Below, piece after piece: positions 16,044 to 24,124 of a DNA stretch of 64,000 bases; within the stretch, counting starts at the first letter, position 1; the number at the start of each line of letters is the position of its first letter. This stretch comes from Filifactor villosus. GTDB taxonomy: Bacteria; Bacillota; Clostridia; Peptostreptococcales; Filifactoraceae. The notes below the pieces were generated by a model, which made no database searches, was not told where the DNA came from, and was given only the letters and a program-made list of their open reading frames with translations. A program made the position numbers and the translations under genes. The stretch is taken from NCBI RefSeq assembly GCF_042652965.1, contig NZ_JBHSHL010000033.1, positions 62,001 to 126,000 on the forward strand. Reading direction: 5' to 3'.

Positions 16044-16481
16044 AAAAATCCTAAGACGAAGGAGAGAAAATCAAAGACAAAAAGAGTATAGTCTTCTTTA
16101 AGCAATGAGGTGTTGATGTCAAAGTTTTCTGATGGTCTATAAATAAAACGATTCTTTTGTTTTTGGATCGAAGGTTTCAACGACGATTCCGTAAGGGTGT
16201 TATTGAACCGTACGGGTTTATCTATAATTGGATCACCCAAGGGATTGCAATTTGATGTGAAATCCGGTTTTTGAAAAGAAAGAGGAAGAAAAAATTTAAG
16301 AGATTTTTAATATTTTTTTAGTGGATTTTTGATAAAATCTATGCTATCATTAACGTATGATTGTATTAAATAATTAGAACAATATATTATACAGGCAAGA
16401 GCTGTTGTACTTTCTTCGTTTGGTTTGAAGGGAGTTCCAAAAAATTGAGATTACAGCTTTTTTGCGGAAAGGAAGGACAGT

Positions 16482-17954
16482 ATGACAAAAGAAAATGCAA
16501 AGAATGGGGTTCTAAAGACGAATGAGAGGTCCGAAATGCCTTCTTCCGAACTTCAAAAACTTCCGGATAATGCAATCGGGATCATCCGTAACGAAGCCGA
16601 TACAAAGAAGGAAGAAAAGGCGGAAAAGCCTAAACGAAGAAGGAAACGCGGAAAGAAGAAGTATATTTTCCTTGCTCTTCTTCTTGTCGCGGGAGCAGGT
16701 TTTTGGTTTACAAAAGACAGATTCTTCAAACCCAAAGAGATCCTGCCTTCGGTAACCGAGGCACAGGTGGAGAACCGAGATATTGAGGATACGGTTGTTA
16801 TAGAAGGTCCGGTGCAAGGTTCGGAAACCGCGGAGGTGACTTCTCCGATCAACAGTGAGATCATCAAAATCAACGTCAAAGAGGGTGATTATGTAACCAA
16901 GGGGCAGGTGCTTGCGGTTCTTGACGGCAAGGATATGAATAACGAGATCCGTCAGGCGGAGCAAAGATTGCAGCTTTCAAGGATGACGATGCAGGAGAGT
17001 GTCGAGAAAGAACAGCACCGTTATGATACCGCACTGATCGCAGTGGAAGATGCGAAGAGAAAAGCGGAACAGAACAAGAGTTTGTTTGAGGCGGGAGCCT
17101 TGTCGGAAGAAGAGTACAGACTGTCGGTTGATGAGCTTGAACGCGCCCAAAATGCACTGTCGGAATTTAACATAGTCAACGGCAAGGTTGTTGCCTCGGA
17201 GGCACAGAAGAAGAGTATTCAGGTCGATTCCAACGCAATCGAAATGAAGCGTCAGGACTTACAGAAACTTGTGATCAAAAGTCCAATCAACGGAACGATC
17301 ACAAGGGTTAACGCAAGGCTCGGACGTTATGCCAACGATACGGAGAACAAGGCTGCAATGTTTGTAATCGAAGACCTGGAGCAATTGAACATGAAGGTGA
17401 GGGTGCCCGAAAATCAGATTGGAAAGGTTCGGATAGGTCAAAATGTCAATATTACCGCCAATATTTTGGGAGAAGATATTCTTAGCGGAGTGGTGGACAG
17501 TATTGCACCTTCGGGAGAAGATAAGGATGGAAACGGAACGCAGAAGGTCATCCCTATAACGATTCGAATCACCGGCAAAAACAGCAAGATGATTCCGGGA
17601 GTCAATGCAAAGGCCAAGATCATGATCGAATCGCGTAAGGGTGTACTTTCCATCCCGGGTGAGGCGATCCAATCCGACTTTGAGAGCAACAATAAGGTGG
17701 TCTATAAGATTATGGAAGATAATACCCTAAAGAAGGTGGAGATCAAGACGGGATTGGAGGACGTCTTTTACAGTGAAGTGCTGGAGGGAGATCTCAAGGT
17801 CGGAGACAGGTTGGTTCGAAACAGTGAAACCCCTTTGAGTGAAGGAATGAAGGTTGAGATAAGCACGGATACAAAAGAAGGCACGACGAATAATTCGGGA
17901 GAAATAGCGGAAGAAGCCGCGGGAACAGAAGAAGGTGGAACAGATGCCGAATAA
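16482..17954 (+). CDS. MacA/HlyD-type membrane-fusion (periplasmic adaptor) protein
   Basis: The 490-residue protein is the adaptor of a MacAB-type ABC efflux system. A basic cytoplasmic N-terminus (KRRRKRGKKK, 51-60) precedes one membrane segment (61-77). The lipoyl-like half (INVKEGDYVTKGQVLAVLDG), a coiled-coil hairpin (about 147-240, with LFEAGALSEEEYRLSVDELE), the second lipoyl half (LVIKSPINGTITRVNARLGR) and beta-barrel domains follow. An acidic low-complexity tail (TKEGTTNNSG...) ends it. The long charged N-terminal extension is unusual. GGAAAGGAAGG precedes the ATG. It overlaps the ATPase gene by 11 bases. Confidence 0.92.
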   Translation: MTKENAKNGVLKTNERSEMPSSELQKLPDNAIGIIRNEADTKKEEKAEKPKRRRKRGKKKYIFLALLLVAGAGFWFTKDRFFKPKEILPSVTEAQVENRDIEDTVVIEGPVQGSETAEVTSPINSEIIKINVKEGDYVTKGQVLAVLDGKDMNNEIRQAEQRLQLSRMTMQESVEKEQHRYDTALIAVEDAKRKAEQNKSLFEAGALSEEEYRLSVDELERAQNALSEFNIVNGKVVASEAQKKSIQVDSNAIEMKRQDLQKLVIKSPINGTITRVNARLGRYANDTENKAAMFVIEDLEQLNMKVRVPENQIGKVRIGQNVNITANILGEDILSGVVDSIAPSGEDKDGNGTQKVIPITIRITGKNSKMIPGVNAKAKIMIESRKGVLSIPGEAIQSDFESNNKVVYKIMEDNTLKKVEIKTGLEDVFYSEVLEGDLKVGDRLVRNSETPLSEGMKVEISTDTKEGTTNNSGEIAEEAAGTEEGGTDAE

Positions 17955-18687
17955 TCAGAAGAACCTTGGCGAGCAAAGACCCATAGTCATCAAGGTGGAG
18001 TCCTTGTGCAAGGTGTATCAGATGGGAGATATTGAGGTCAATGCCTTGCGTGACATCGATTTGGAGATAAGGCAGGGAGAATTTGTCGCCATTATGGGGA
18101 CTTCGGGTTCGGGAAAGTCCACATTGATGAACATCTTAGGCTGCTTGGACAGGGCGACGAGCGGGAACTATTATTTGGAAGGGATCGACATCAGGGATAA
18201 GACGGATAATGAACTTTCCGAGATCCGAAACAGGAAGGTGGGCTTTGTGTTTCAGTCCTTTAACTTGATACCCAGGACCAGTGCTCTAAAGAATGTCGAA
18301 CTGCCCATGGTCTATGCGAAGGTGAGGGCGAGGGCGAGAGAAGAAAGAGCAATGGACCTCTTGGACAAGGTGGGTTTGGCTGAGAGATACGACCATGTCC
18401 CCAACGAGTTGTCGGGAGGGCAGAAGCAGAGGGTTGCCATCGCCAGGGCGCTGTCCAACAACCCTTCGATCATCTTTGCGGACGAGCCTACGGGAGCCTT
18501 GGATACCAGATCCTCCGAAGAGATTATGGATATCTTCACCCAATTAAACAGAGAAGGCAACACCGTGATCATCGTAACCCATGAGCCTGATATTGCAAGC
18601 TTTACCGACAGGATCATCACCTTCCGTGACGGAAGAATCATAAGCGATGTTGCAAATGCGAGGAAGGAGGCCGCCGATGTTAATTAA
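17944..18687 (+). CDS. MacB-type ABC transporter ATP-binding protein
   Basis: The 247-residue ATPase powers the MacB-type exporter encoded next. It shows Walker A GTSGSGKST, the Q-loop in FVFQSFNLIPRTSALKN, signature LSGGQKQRVAIARAL, Walker B IIFADEPTGALD and the H-loop VTHEP, with the family-typical YQMGDIEVNALRDIDLEI at the start. I choose the ATG at 17944 because AGAAGGTGG lies 5 bases before it; a GTG three codons upstream lies in that site. It overlaps both neighbours by 11 bases, so the three genes are translationally coupled. Confidence 0.94.
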   Translation: MPNNQKNLGEQRPIVIKVESLCKVYQMGDIEVNALRDIDLEIRQGEFVAIMGTSGSGKSTLMNILGCLDRATSGNYYLEGIDIRDKTDNELSEIRNRKVGFVFQSFNLIPRTSALKNVELPMVYAKVRARAREERAMDLLDKVGLAERYDHVPNELSGGQKQRVAIARALSNNPSIIFADEPTGALDTRSSEEIMDIFTQLNREGNTVIIVTHEPDIASFTDRIITFRDGRIISDVANARKEAADVN

Positions 18688-19903
18688 GGAGAGTTTTTTG
18701 CTTGCTCTTTCTTCCATAAGGATGAATAAGATGCGTTCCTTTCTCACCATGCTGGGCATCATCATCGGGATCGGCTCGGTGATCGGCATCAGTTCGATAG
18801 GAACGACGATTAAGGCAAGTTTCAGCAAGGAGTTTGAAGCCTTCGGTCTAAACGGGATTGACATCTACCTCAATTGGGAAAACGGGGGGCAGGAAGAGAC
18901 CGCCTACTTTAAGGCGGAAGAGGATTTTCCTGCACTCAGACAGAAGTTCGGAGATAAGATTGTCTATATTGCACCCCCGAGCGGAGAGGGATCGACTTCG
19001 GAACTTAAGATAAATTCAAAGAACTACAAGCTGAGCTTGAACGGGGTCGATGTCGGTTATCTGTCGACGGTTCCCAATATGGTGATGGTCAAAGGTCGGA
19101 TGATCAACGAAGAGGACATAGAAAAACAAAAAGATGTCATCGTTATCGACAAGGACTTTGCCATGGAGGTCTCAGGCACTACAGATGTCATCGGACAGAG
19201 GATTAACGTGAATCTTGACGGCAACCTCAAGGAGATGACGATCGTCGGAGTGTACGAGTTCAAGATCAGTGCCTTTGCCAGACAGATGGGAGCGGGAAGA
19301 AATGGTCAGACGAAGATCAGTTTCGTGCCCTACACCCTGTATGGAAGCAGTTGGACGACGACGTACATCAGTATGTATTTAAACAGGGACTACGATATCG
19401 AAAAGGTGCAGGCGGAGATCGAGAAGTTCCTCTACGAGATGAAGGAACAGAAGGAAGGGACCTACAAAGTCTATTCCGCACAGCAAGAGGCAAATCAGAT
19501 CAATGAGATTTTAGGGACCCTGTCCTTGGGAATCGGAGCCATCGCGGCGATCTCCCTTTTGGTAGGGGGAATAGGGATCATGAACATTATGCTCGTGTCC
19601 GTCACCGAGCGTACACGCGAGATAGGGATAAGAAAATCCTTGGGAGCCAAGACGGGTAACATCCTTTTTCAGTTTCTGATAGAGGCCTCCATCCTCTCTC
19701 TGATAGGAGGGATTATCGGTATCCTCTTGGGACTTGGAATCGGAAGGATAGGAGCTTATTTTGTCAAGACGAGTATGGTCATCGATCCGGTGACGATCAT
19801 CGGGGCGGTCATTTTCTCTTCGCTGGTAGGTCTGTTCTTCGGCCTGTACCCGGCGAGAAAAGCTGCCAAACTTGATCCGATCGAGGCCTTGAGGTATGAG
19901 TAA
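18677..19903 (+). CDS. MacB-type ABC transporter permease
   Basis: The 408-residue permease has the MacB topology: one N-terminal membrane helix (about 18-40, MLGIIIGIGSVIGISSIGTT), a large extracytoplasmic domain (about 45-270) and three C-terminal helices (about 285-400) with LVGGIGIMNIMLVSVTERTR, EIGIRKSLGAKTGNILFQF and YPARKAAKLDPIEALRYE. These C-terminal motifs are diagnostic of the FtsX/MacB superfamily. The ATG at 18677 follows AGGAAGGAGG; an earlier in-frame ATG at 18647 lies inside the ATPase gene. Substrates of such systems include peptides, macrolides and lipoproteins; none can be assigned here. Confidence 0.94.
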   Translation: MLIKESFLLALSSIRMNKMRSFLTMLGIIIGIGSVIGISSIGTTIKASFSKEFEAFGLNGIDIYLNWENGGQEETAYFKAEEDFPALRQKFGDKIVYIAPPSGEGSTSELKINSKNYKLSLNGVDVGYLSTVPNMVMVKGRMINEEDIEKQKDVIVIDKDFAMEVSGTTDVIGQRINVNLDGNLKEMTIVGVYEFKISAFARQMGAGRNGQTKISFVPYTLYGSSWTTTYISMYLNRDYDIEKVQAEIEKFLYEMKEQKEGTYKVYSAQQEANQINEILGTLSLGIGAIAAISLLVGGIGIMNIMLVSVTERTREIGIRKSLGAKTGNILFQFLIEASILSLIGGIIGILLGLGIGRIGAYFVKTSMVIDPVTIIGAVIFSSLVGLFFGLYPARKAAKLDPIEALRYE

Positions 19904-20078
19904 GAGCCTTGTTGTATCGGGATAAAGGCATCGAATCGAGGTTGAGAAAACACCTCATCGGTTTCGAATGGGGGCAAAGTGAGGAAGTTTTGGTAAAGGA
20001 TGTTCGAGAACATTGTTGAACTTCCCTGTTCGAATTTTTCTGTACTAACATAATTGAACAATATTGCTCGCAGTCTTA

Positions 20079-20127
20079 TTGTAACGATATATGGACGCTC
20101 AACCTTATTCTCCATATTTCGTTATAA
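20079..20127. repeat. Long dyad after the MacB permease gene
   Basis: TTGTAACGATATATGGA and TCCATATTTCGTTATAA form 17-base arms with two mismatches around a 15-base loop. There is no T-run. The stretch 19904-20455 otherwise holds only a family A repeat and no gene. Confidence 0.6.
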
Positions 20128-20137
20128 CGCAGACGGA

Positions 20138-20254
20138 TTATATTCTTATCTATCAACGTTGACAGGTCGAACGCTTTGAAGTATAGAATTTTCCAAGATG
20201 TTTTTGGCGACGATACATTCTGTACATTCGTCATTTCAAACGGAGAGTACCGCT
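20138..20254 (+). repeat. Family A repeat (GAACGCTTTGAA-core subtype)
   Basis: The core reads gacaggtcgaacgctttgaa, then tacattcgtcatttcaaacg and GGAGAGTAC, matching 9724-9838 and 36827-36940. The termini are degenerate. Confidence 0.65.
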
Positions 20255-20455
20255 AATAACATGATGGAAACGGACATGGATATAAGCGTGTCAGTGCACA
20301 TGGTCAATGACAATATTATATGTATAGAGCCATATCGTTTGTGATTCAATCGTGCTGTCGAAGGATTTTGCTCGGACGGGATCATCAGGGGCAGAGAAAC
20401 GCTGCTTGGTCTATCTGACGGATTCCTCGGGATTTTAACATAAGGAGTGAAGTGG

Positions 20456-20845
20456 ATGAAAAAATATATGTCGGTTTTTCTGTGCTTGTTCTGTGTTTTG
20501 GCTATGGTTTCTTGCAACAAAAAGGCGGAGCCCCTCGAACTTCCGAAAGCATCGCAAGTGAAGAGCATCGAGGTATCCATAGAGGAGAATATGATCCTTC
20601 ATACGGATCAAACCTGGATCGCTGATGTGCTTGTGGGAGTTTCGGCAGCTAAGCCGACTCGTAAGCAGAGTGTTCAGGATGTTCCGACAGCAGAGCGTAT
20701 GATAAAGGTCGATATCCATTCCGAAAAAGAGATCACAAGGTTCTTTGCTTATGAAGACGGAGGAAGTTACTATATCGAACGACCGTATCAGGGGATCTAT
20801 AAGCTGGAGAAGAGCATATATGAGAAACTTCAGGAAAAAGAGTAA
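20456..20845 (+). CDS. Small lipoprotein of unknown function (possibly DUF5301-like)
   Basis: The 129-residue product begins MKKYMSVFLCLFCVLAMVSC, a lipoprotein signal with the lipid-modified Cys at about residue 20. The mature part looks beta-rich (ILHTDQTWIADVLVGVSAAK; RFFAYEDGGSYYIERPYQGI), with a layout recalling small DUF5301 proteins, a tentative comparison from memory. The ATG at 20456 has AAGGAG 8 bases upstream; a GTG at 20447 lies within that site. It lies 550 bases after the MacB permease on the same strand, so operon membership is doubtful. Its stop codon touches the left end of a family A repeat. Confidence 0.75.
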   Translation: MKKYMSVFLCLFCVLAMVSCNKKAEPLELPKASQVKSIEVSIEENMILHTDQTWIADVLVGVSAAKPTRKQSVQDVPTAERMIKVDIHSEKEITRFFAYEDGGSYYIERPYQGIYKLEKSIYEKLQEKE

Positions 20846-20959
20846 TACTATTTTTCAATAGAAGTGTGGATATATCTATTTTTCAATGACGAAAAACTAT
20901 GTAGTCTTCTATAGCTCACAGATTGTTTATATCCACTATTCAAAAGAATAGTAGTATAA
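20844..20959 (+). repeat. Family A repeat abutting a stop codon
   Basis: AATACTATTTTTCAATAGAA at the left, ATTCAAAAGAATAGTAGTAT at the right, nearly the same as 53260-53374. The left end includes the last bases of the lipoprotein stop codon. Confidence 0.88.
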
Positions 20960-21009
20960 CGGGAAGTTTTTCACAAAGAATTTCATAAGGAAATCTGCTA
21001 CAGTGATAG

Positions 21010-21150
21010 GGCAACACGGTATAATGCGAAAAATCGACACGGAATCGATGGTATATGAAGGATGAAATTGTTGAAAGCATTGATATGACAACCTTCGTGT
21101 TTCATAATTTTAAAGAAAGACCGAGGATTTGCCTTTGTACCTCGTTTCCC
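21010..21150 (+). repeat. Family B repeat
   Basis: It starts GGCAACACGGTATAATGCG, contains atatgaaggatgaaattgtt and gatatgacaac, and ends tttgcctttgtacctcg. Confidence 0.75.
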
Positions 21151-21256
21151 TGATTCAAATATCAGGTTTGTAAACGCTATCGCTTTGAATTATAATTTGT
21201 AGCAGGTATTAGGGGGAAGACCGGTTTTTTAAAGACAGATCTGATCCGGTGAAGAC

Positions 21257-21308
21257 ATACCGCACAAGAAGAAGCCGGAGCTTGTTTCTGTGCGGTATTT
21301 TCTTTATT
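21257..21308 (+). terminator. Terminator, possibly a deleted family B copy
   Basis: ATACCGCACA pairs with TGTGCGGTAT (10 bp) around a 22-base loop and is followed by TTTCTTTATT. The arm sequence equals the family B terminus, so a shortened repeat may serve as terminator for upstream transcripts. Confidence 0.7.
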
Positions 21309-21341
21309 GGTGTTACAGACGGATAAACCTCTCTACAATTT

Positions 21342-21386
21342 TGTAATCTTACTGTTATCGTATTTTTGGCAGGATGTGTTTATAAT
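21342..21386 (+). promoter_or_regulatory. WalR-type box and -10 box of the TolC-like operon
   Basis: TGTAAT-CTTAC-TGTTAT at 21342-21358 matches TGTWAH-N5-TGTWAH exactly. TATAAT lies at 21381-21386, 39 bases from the box start. The 14-base core TGTAATCTTACTGT recurs before the SLH gene at 30333. Confidence 0.65.
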
Positions 21387-21585
21387 ATAAAAAGAAAGTG
21401 GAGGAAGGACGGGGATCGATTGCCGACCTGCATAGAAATGCCGGGAAGAGATCGTGCGATCGGGCATAAAGGAAATAAGGGGGATGGAGCACCGAAAGAC
21501 TCCGGATCCTCTTGAGCCGGCGCCTTCCGATACGGACGCTACCGGTTCGGAAGGCGGGCGGAAGTTTGAAGAAAGGATGTGGCAT

Positions 21586-22719
21586 ATGAAAAGAACGGTT
21601 TCAACAGCCTTAGCCTTATTGATGGTCACAGGGGCGGTCCATTGTTCCTTTGCGGAGGAAAAGGTTGAATATAAGAAGGCTCCGGCAAGTCTGACCATTC
21701 AGGAAGTGAAGAAACAGGCGAGAGAGTTTGTTCGTGCAGAAGAGTATTACAAGGACAAGAAGGCGGAGCTCGAAAAGTTGAAAGCGGACTACGAAGAACG
21801 CTACGGCAAACGTTTTGTGAGTTTGGATAAGGCGGGAAATGAGAAGATAACCTATTTTAAGGTGGACGAGTTGCCGACCGATCCGGTCAAGGATTTGGAG
21901 AAGCTTTCGGAGGTTTTGGAAGAGATCCGTTTGACAAATGAGGATGCGGCGGAAGCTGCGTTTTTTCGGGTGCTGTTGCAGGAAAACAAATTGGCGACTG
22001 CAAAAAACGCACGGGAGCTTTCCGAATTCGGCAAGGCGGTGTCGAAGGCAAGTCATGAGCTGGGCAAGATCGTCTCCGTGGATGTAAAAAATGCCGAGGC
22101 GGCAAAGCGTGGAGCGGCGTTGAATGTAAAGCAGGAGGAGCTGGCCTTGGATAAGGCCTATGAGGAGCTGAACAAACTGCTCGGCTATTCTCCCGAGACG
22201 AGGTACGAAACGGTTGATGAGAGCATTGTCTCCAAGGCGGGACAAGGGATAGAGTCCATATACCTGCCTTCAAATATGAGCGAAGAGGAATATGGGAGAC
22301 TCAAGTCGTTGAGTGAGCAGAAAAAGGAACTCGACAGGAAGAAGAAGGCTCAGAGCGACCTTGATAAGAGTTATGAGAGAGGTAAGGAGAAGGAGGACAT
22401 TGAAGAGCTCATCAATCTGAAGGAATTGCAGGAAGACTACGAGAAGAGCAGGGAAGATGTGACGAGAAGTCTTCAAAAAGGATATATAGACAGTGTTTCT
22501 TCTTTCTTGGATCTTGAGCAGGCAAGACGGAATCTTGAACAACAGAGGAAGGGCTATGACAACGAAACTCTCCGTTACAAACTCGGAAAGGTAAGCAAAT
22601 TGGATTATTTGAAGAAGGAAGCGGAGTATTTTGCTAACGAAAAAGTGTATTTGGAAACCGTGTATGCACTCTATCAACAGGTAGAGGGATATGAAAAACT
22701 ATATCGAGAGAAGAAGTAG
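21586..22719 (+). CDS. TolC-like secreted coiled-coil protein
   Basis: The ATG at 21586 gives a 377-residue protein with a signal peptide (MKRTVSTALALLMVTGAVHC, cleavage near SFA about residue 23). Long heptad-rich helices fill about 30-120, 125-230 and 250-375. The last 60 residues (FLDLEQARRNLEQQRKGYDN, RYKLGKVSKLDYLKKEAEYF) resemble the C-terminal helical repeat of TolC-family proteins, where GxxSxxDxLxAxxxY is typical. TolC forms outer-membrane exit ducts in diderms; in a monoderm such a protein may extend a MacAB-type pump through the wall, which is inference. GAAAGGATG lies upstream. It is followed after nine bases by the next gene, so the two form an operon. Confidence 0.7.
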   Translation: MKRTVSTALALLMVTGAVHCSFAEEKVEYKKAPASLTIQEVKKQAREFVRAEEYYKDKKAELEKLKADYEERYGKRFVSLDKAGNEKITYFKVDELPTDPVKDLEKLSEVLEEIRLTNEDAAEAAFFRVLLQENKLATAKNARELSEFGKAVSKASHELGKIVSVDVKNAEAAKRGAALNVKQEELALDKAYEELNKLLGYSPETRYETVDESIVSKAGQGIESIYLPSNMSEEEYGRLKSLSEQKKELDRKKKAQSDLDKSYERGKEKEDIEELINLKELQEDYEKSREDVTRSLQKGYIDSVSSFLDLEQARRNLEQQRKGYDNETLRYKLGKVSKLDYLKKEAEYFANEKVYLETVYALYQQVEGYEKLYREKK

Positions 22720-22728
22720 GGGGATGAG

Positions 22729-23676
22729 ATGAAAAAGATACTTCGATTGTTTATAGCGGTGGGTCTGATTACGGCTCTTGGCGCAACATCGTTTGCGGCT
22801 CCGTCGATCCGTGTGTATATTGACGGGCAGGAAATGTCGGGTTCGGCGGAGGCAACTATTATACAGAGCAGGACCATGGTACCGTTTCGTGCCGTATTTG
22901 AAGGGCTGGGGGCACAGCAGATCTTTTGGGACCCTCAGACTAAGACCGTGACGGGAACAAAGGATGAAACGACAGTTACCTTGGCGATAGGCAATAAGGT
23001 CGCCTTTGTGAACGGTCAGGCACAGACCTTGGAGGTAGGACCTGCCATTGTGGGCTCAAGCACCTTGGTACCCCTGTCCTTTATTTCACAGAAAATGGGA
23101 TACAAGGTCGCATGGCAGGCAAGCAGCAAAACCGTCTTTATCATGTCGCCCTCTTACTATGAGCAGGTAAAGGGGACCTTGGATGCAAAGGTTTTGGGAG
23201 AGGAAAATGCTCCGAATCCGTCCACTCCTTCTACGGAGCCGGTCAATCCGATCGAGCCGGTAAACCCGATCGAGCCGGTAAACCCGATCGAGCCGGTAAA
23301 CCCTGTGGAACCTTCAAAACCGGATAAACCTGTCAAGCCCGTACAACCGGATAAGACTACGCAGGGCAATGTGTCTGCCGGAGTCATCCGAGGAGCTTTT
23401 GCCATGCAAAATATGAAAAAGAGCAAGTTTGTCTTTGACTTCAAGTCCGACGGAACCTTCCGCGTTGCTCCGTTGGGAAGCAAGGATATCGTCAGCGGCA
23501 CATATAAGACGAAGGGGAACTCGATCGAACTGAAGTCGAGTATTCTAAACGGAAGTTTTTCCATTGAAGAGATTAAGGGAAAGAGAACTTACTATCTTCT
23601 CAAATCCTCAAACGGAGGCGCTTTTGCGATGACTTCCATCACGCCCGAACAGTTCAACGAGGCGACGGGAAAATAA
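22729..23676 (+). CDS. Secreted copper-amine-oxidase-N-domain protein
   Basis: The 315-residue protein has a signal peptide (cleavage near SFA, residue 23) and a domain of the copper amine oxidase N-terminal type (PF07833) at about 27-143, with VYIDGQEM, TMVPFRAVFEGLGAQQIFWD and GSSTLVPLSFISQKMGYKVA. A linker of EPVNPI repeats (about 163-205) leads to a C-terminal beta-rich domain (about 215-315, FVFDFKSDGTFRVAPLGSKD). The catalytic oxidase domain is absent; in Bacillota this module is an extracellular, possibly wall-binding unit. GGGGGATGAG precedes the ATG. It is cotranscribed with the TolC-like gene and closed by a terminator. Confidence 0.85.
   Translation: MKKILRLFIAVGLITALGATSFAAPSIRVYIDGQEMSGSAEATIIQSRTMVPFRAVFEGLGAQQIFWDPQTKTVTGTKDETTVTLAIGNKVAFVNGQAQTLEVGPAIVGSSTLVPLSFISQKMGYKVAWQASSKTVFIMSPSYYEQVKGTLDAKVLGEENAPNPSTPSTEPVNPIEPVNPIEPVNPIEPVNPVEPSKPDKPVKPVQPDKTTQGNVSAGVIRGAFAMQNMKKSKFVFDFKSDGTFRVAPLGSKDIVSGTYKTKGNSIELKSSILNGSFSIEEIKGKRTYYLLKSSNGGAFAMTSITPEQFNEATGK
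23231..23304 (+). repeat. 18-bp tandem repeat coding for EPVNPI
   Basis: Units of gagccggtaaacccgatc repeat three to four times, the last diverging to ccctgtggaacc. They encode the proline-rich linker. Confidence 0.9.
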
Positions 23677-23865
23677 AGGGCAAAAATATTTGCACACAGT
23701 TTGATTTTTGAAAAACCTCTCAAAGAACCGGAGGAAGCAAATTCAAAAACAAAAAGTCGAAAAAACGTCTACAGCACACTATTTTGAGTTTTCTAAAAAT
23801 TTTTGTTGCAGTCGTGTTCATAAACCTTGAGTTTAAGAACCTATGGAAAAATAAAAATCTCATAC

Positions 23866-23915
23866 AAAAAGCAAAAATATTTGCATATATAGTGCCGGTA
23901 TTTTTGCTTTTTTCT
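23866..23915 (+). terminator. Terminator of the TolC-like operon
   Basis: AAAAAGCAAAAATA pairs with TATTTTTGCTTTTT around a 19-base loop and continues into T-rich sequence. It lies 190 bases after the last gene; the short open frame spanning it is rejected. Confidence 0.75.
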
Positions 23916-24037
23916 TATAAAAATATATCCGTGCAACGAGGGATCGCATTTCAAAAAAATATCGAAAGAATTAAGTCGAAATAGACGACTGATTTAGAAG
24001 TGTTTAAAGAAAAATGCAAAAAATATACAAATTTCAT

Positions 24038-24066
24038 TTGAATTTGGCACGAAATATGCTTATAAT
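24038..24066 (+). promoter_or_regulatory. Promoter of the arg operon
   Basis: TTGAAT at 24038-24043 and TATAAT at 24061-24066 with a 17-base spacer, 58 bases before argC. The AT-rich stretch just upstream could hold arginine-repressor boxes, but no clear match was established. Confidence 0.65.
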
Positions 24067-24124
24067 AGTAGTGCTATGTTAAGATATACACCATGGATAC
24101 TAATTATTTGAAGGAGGAGTTTTG

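Noticed and set aside
23784..23984. 66-codon open frame after the copper-amine-oxidase-N-domain gene
   Set aside because: It spans a clear terminator, has poly-Lys/Ile low-complexity content and no ribosome site.
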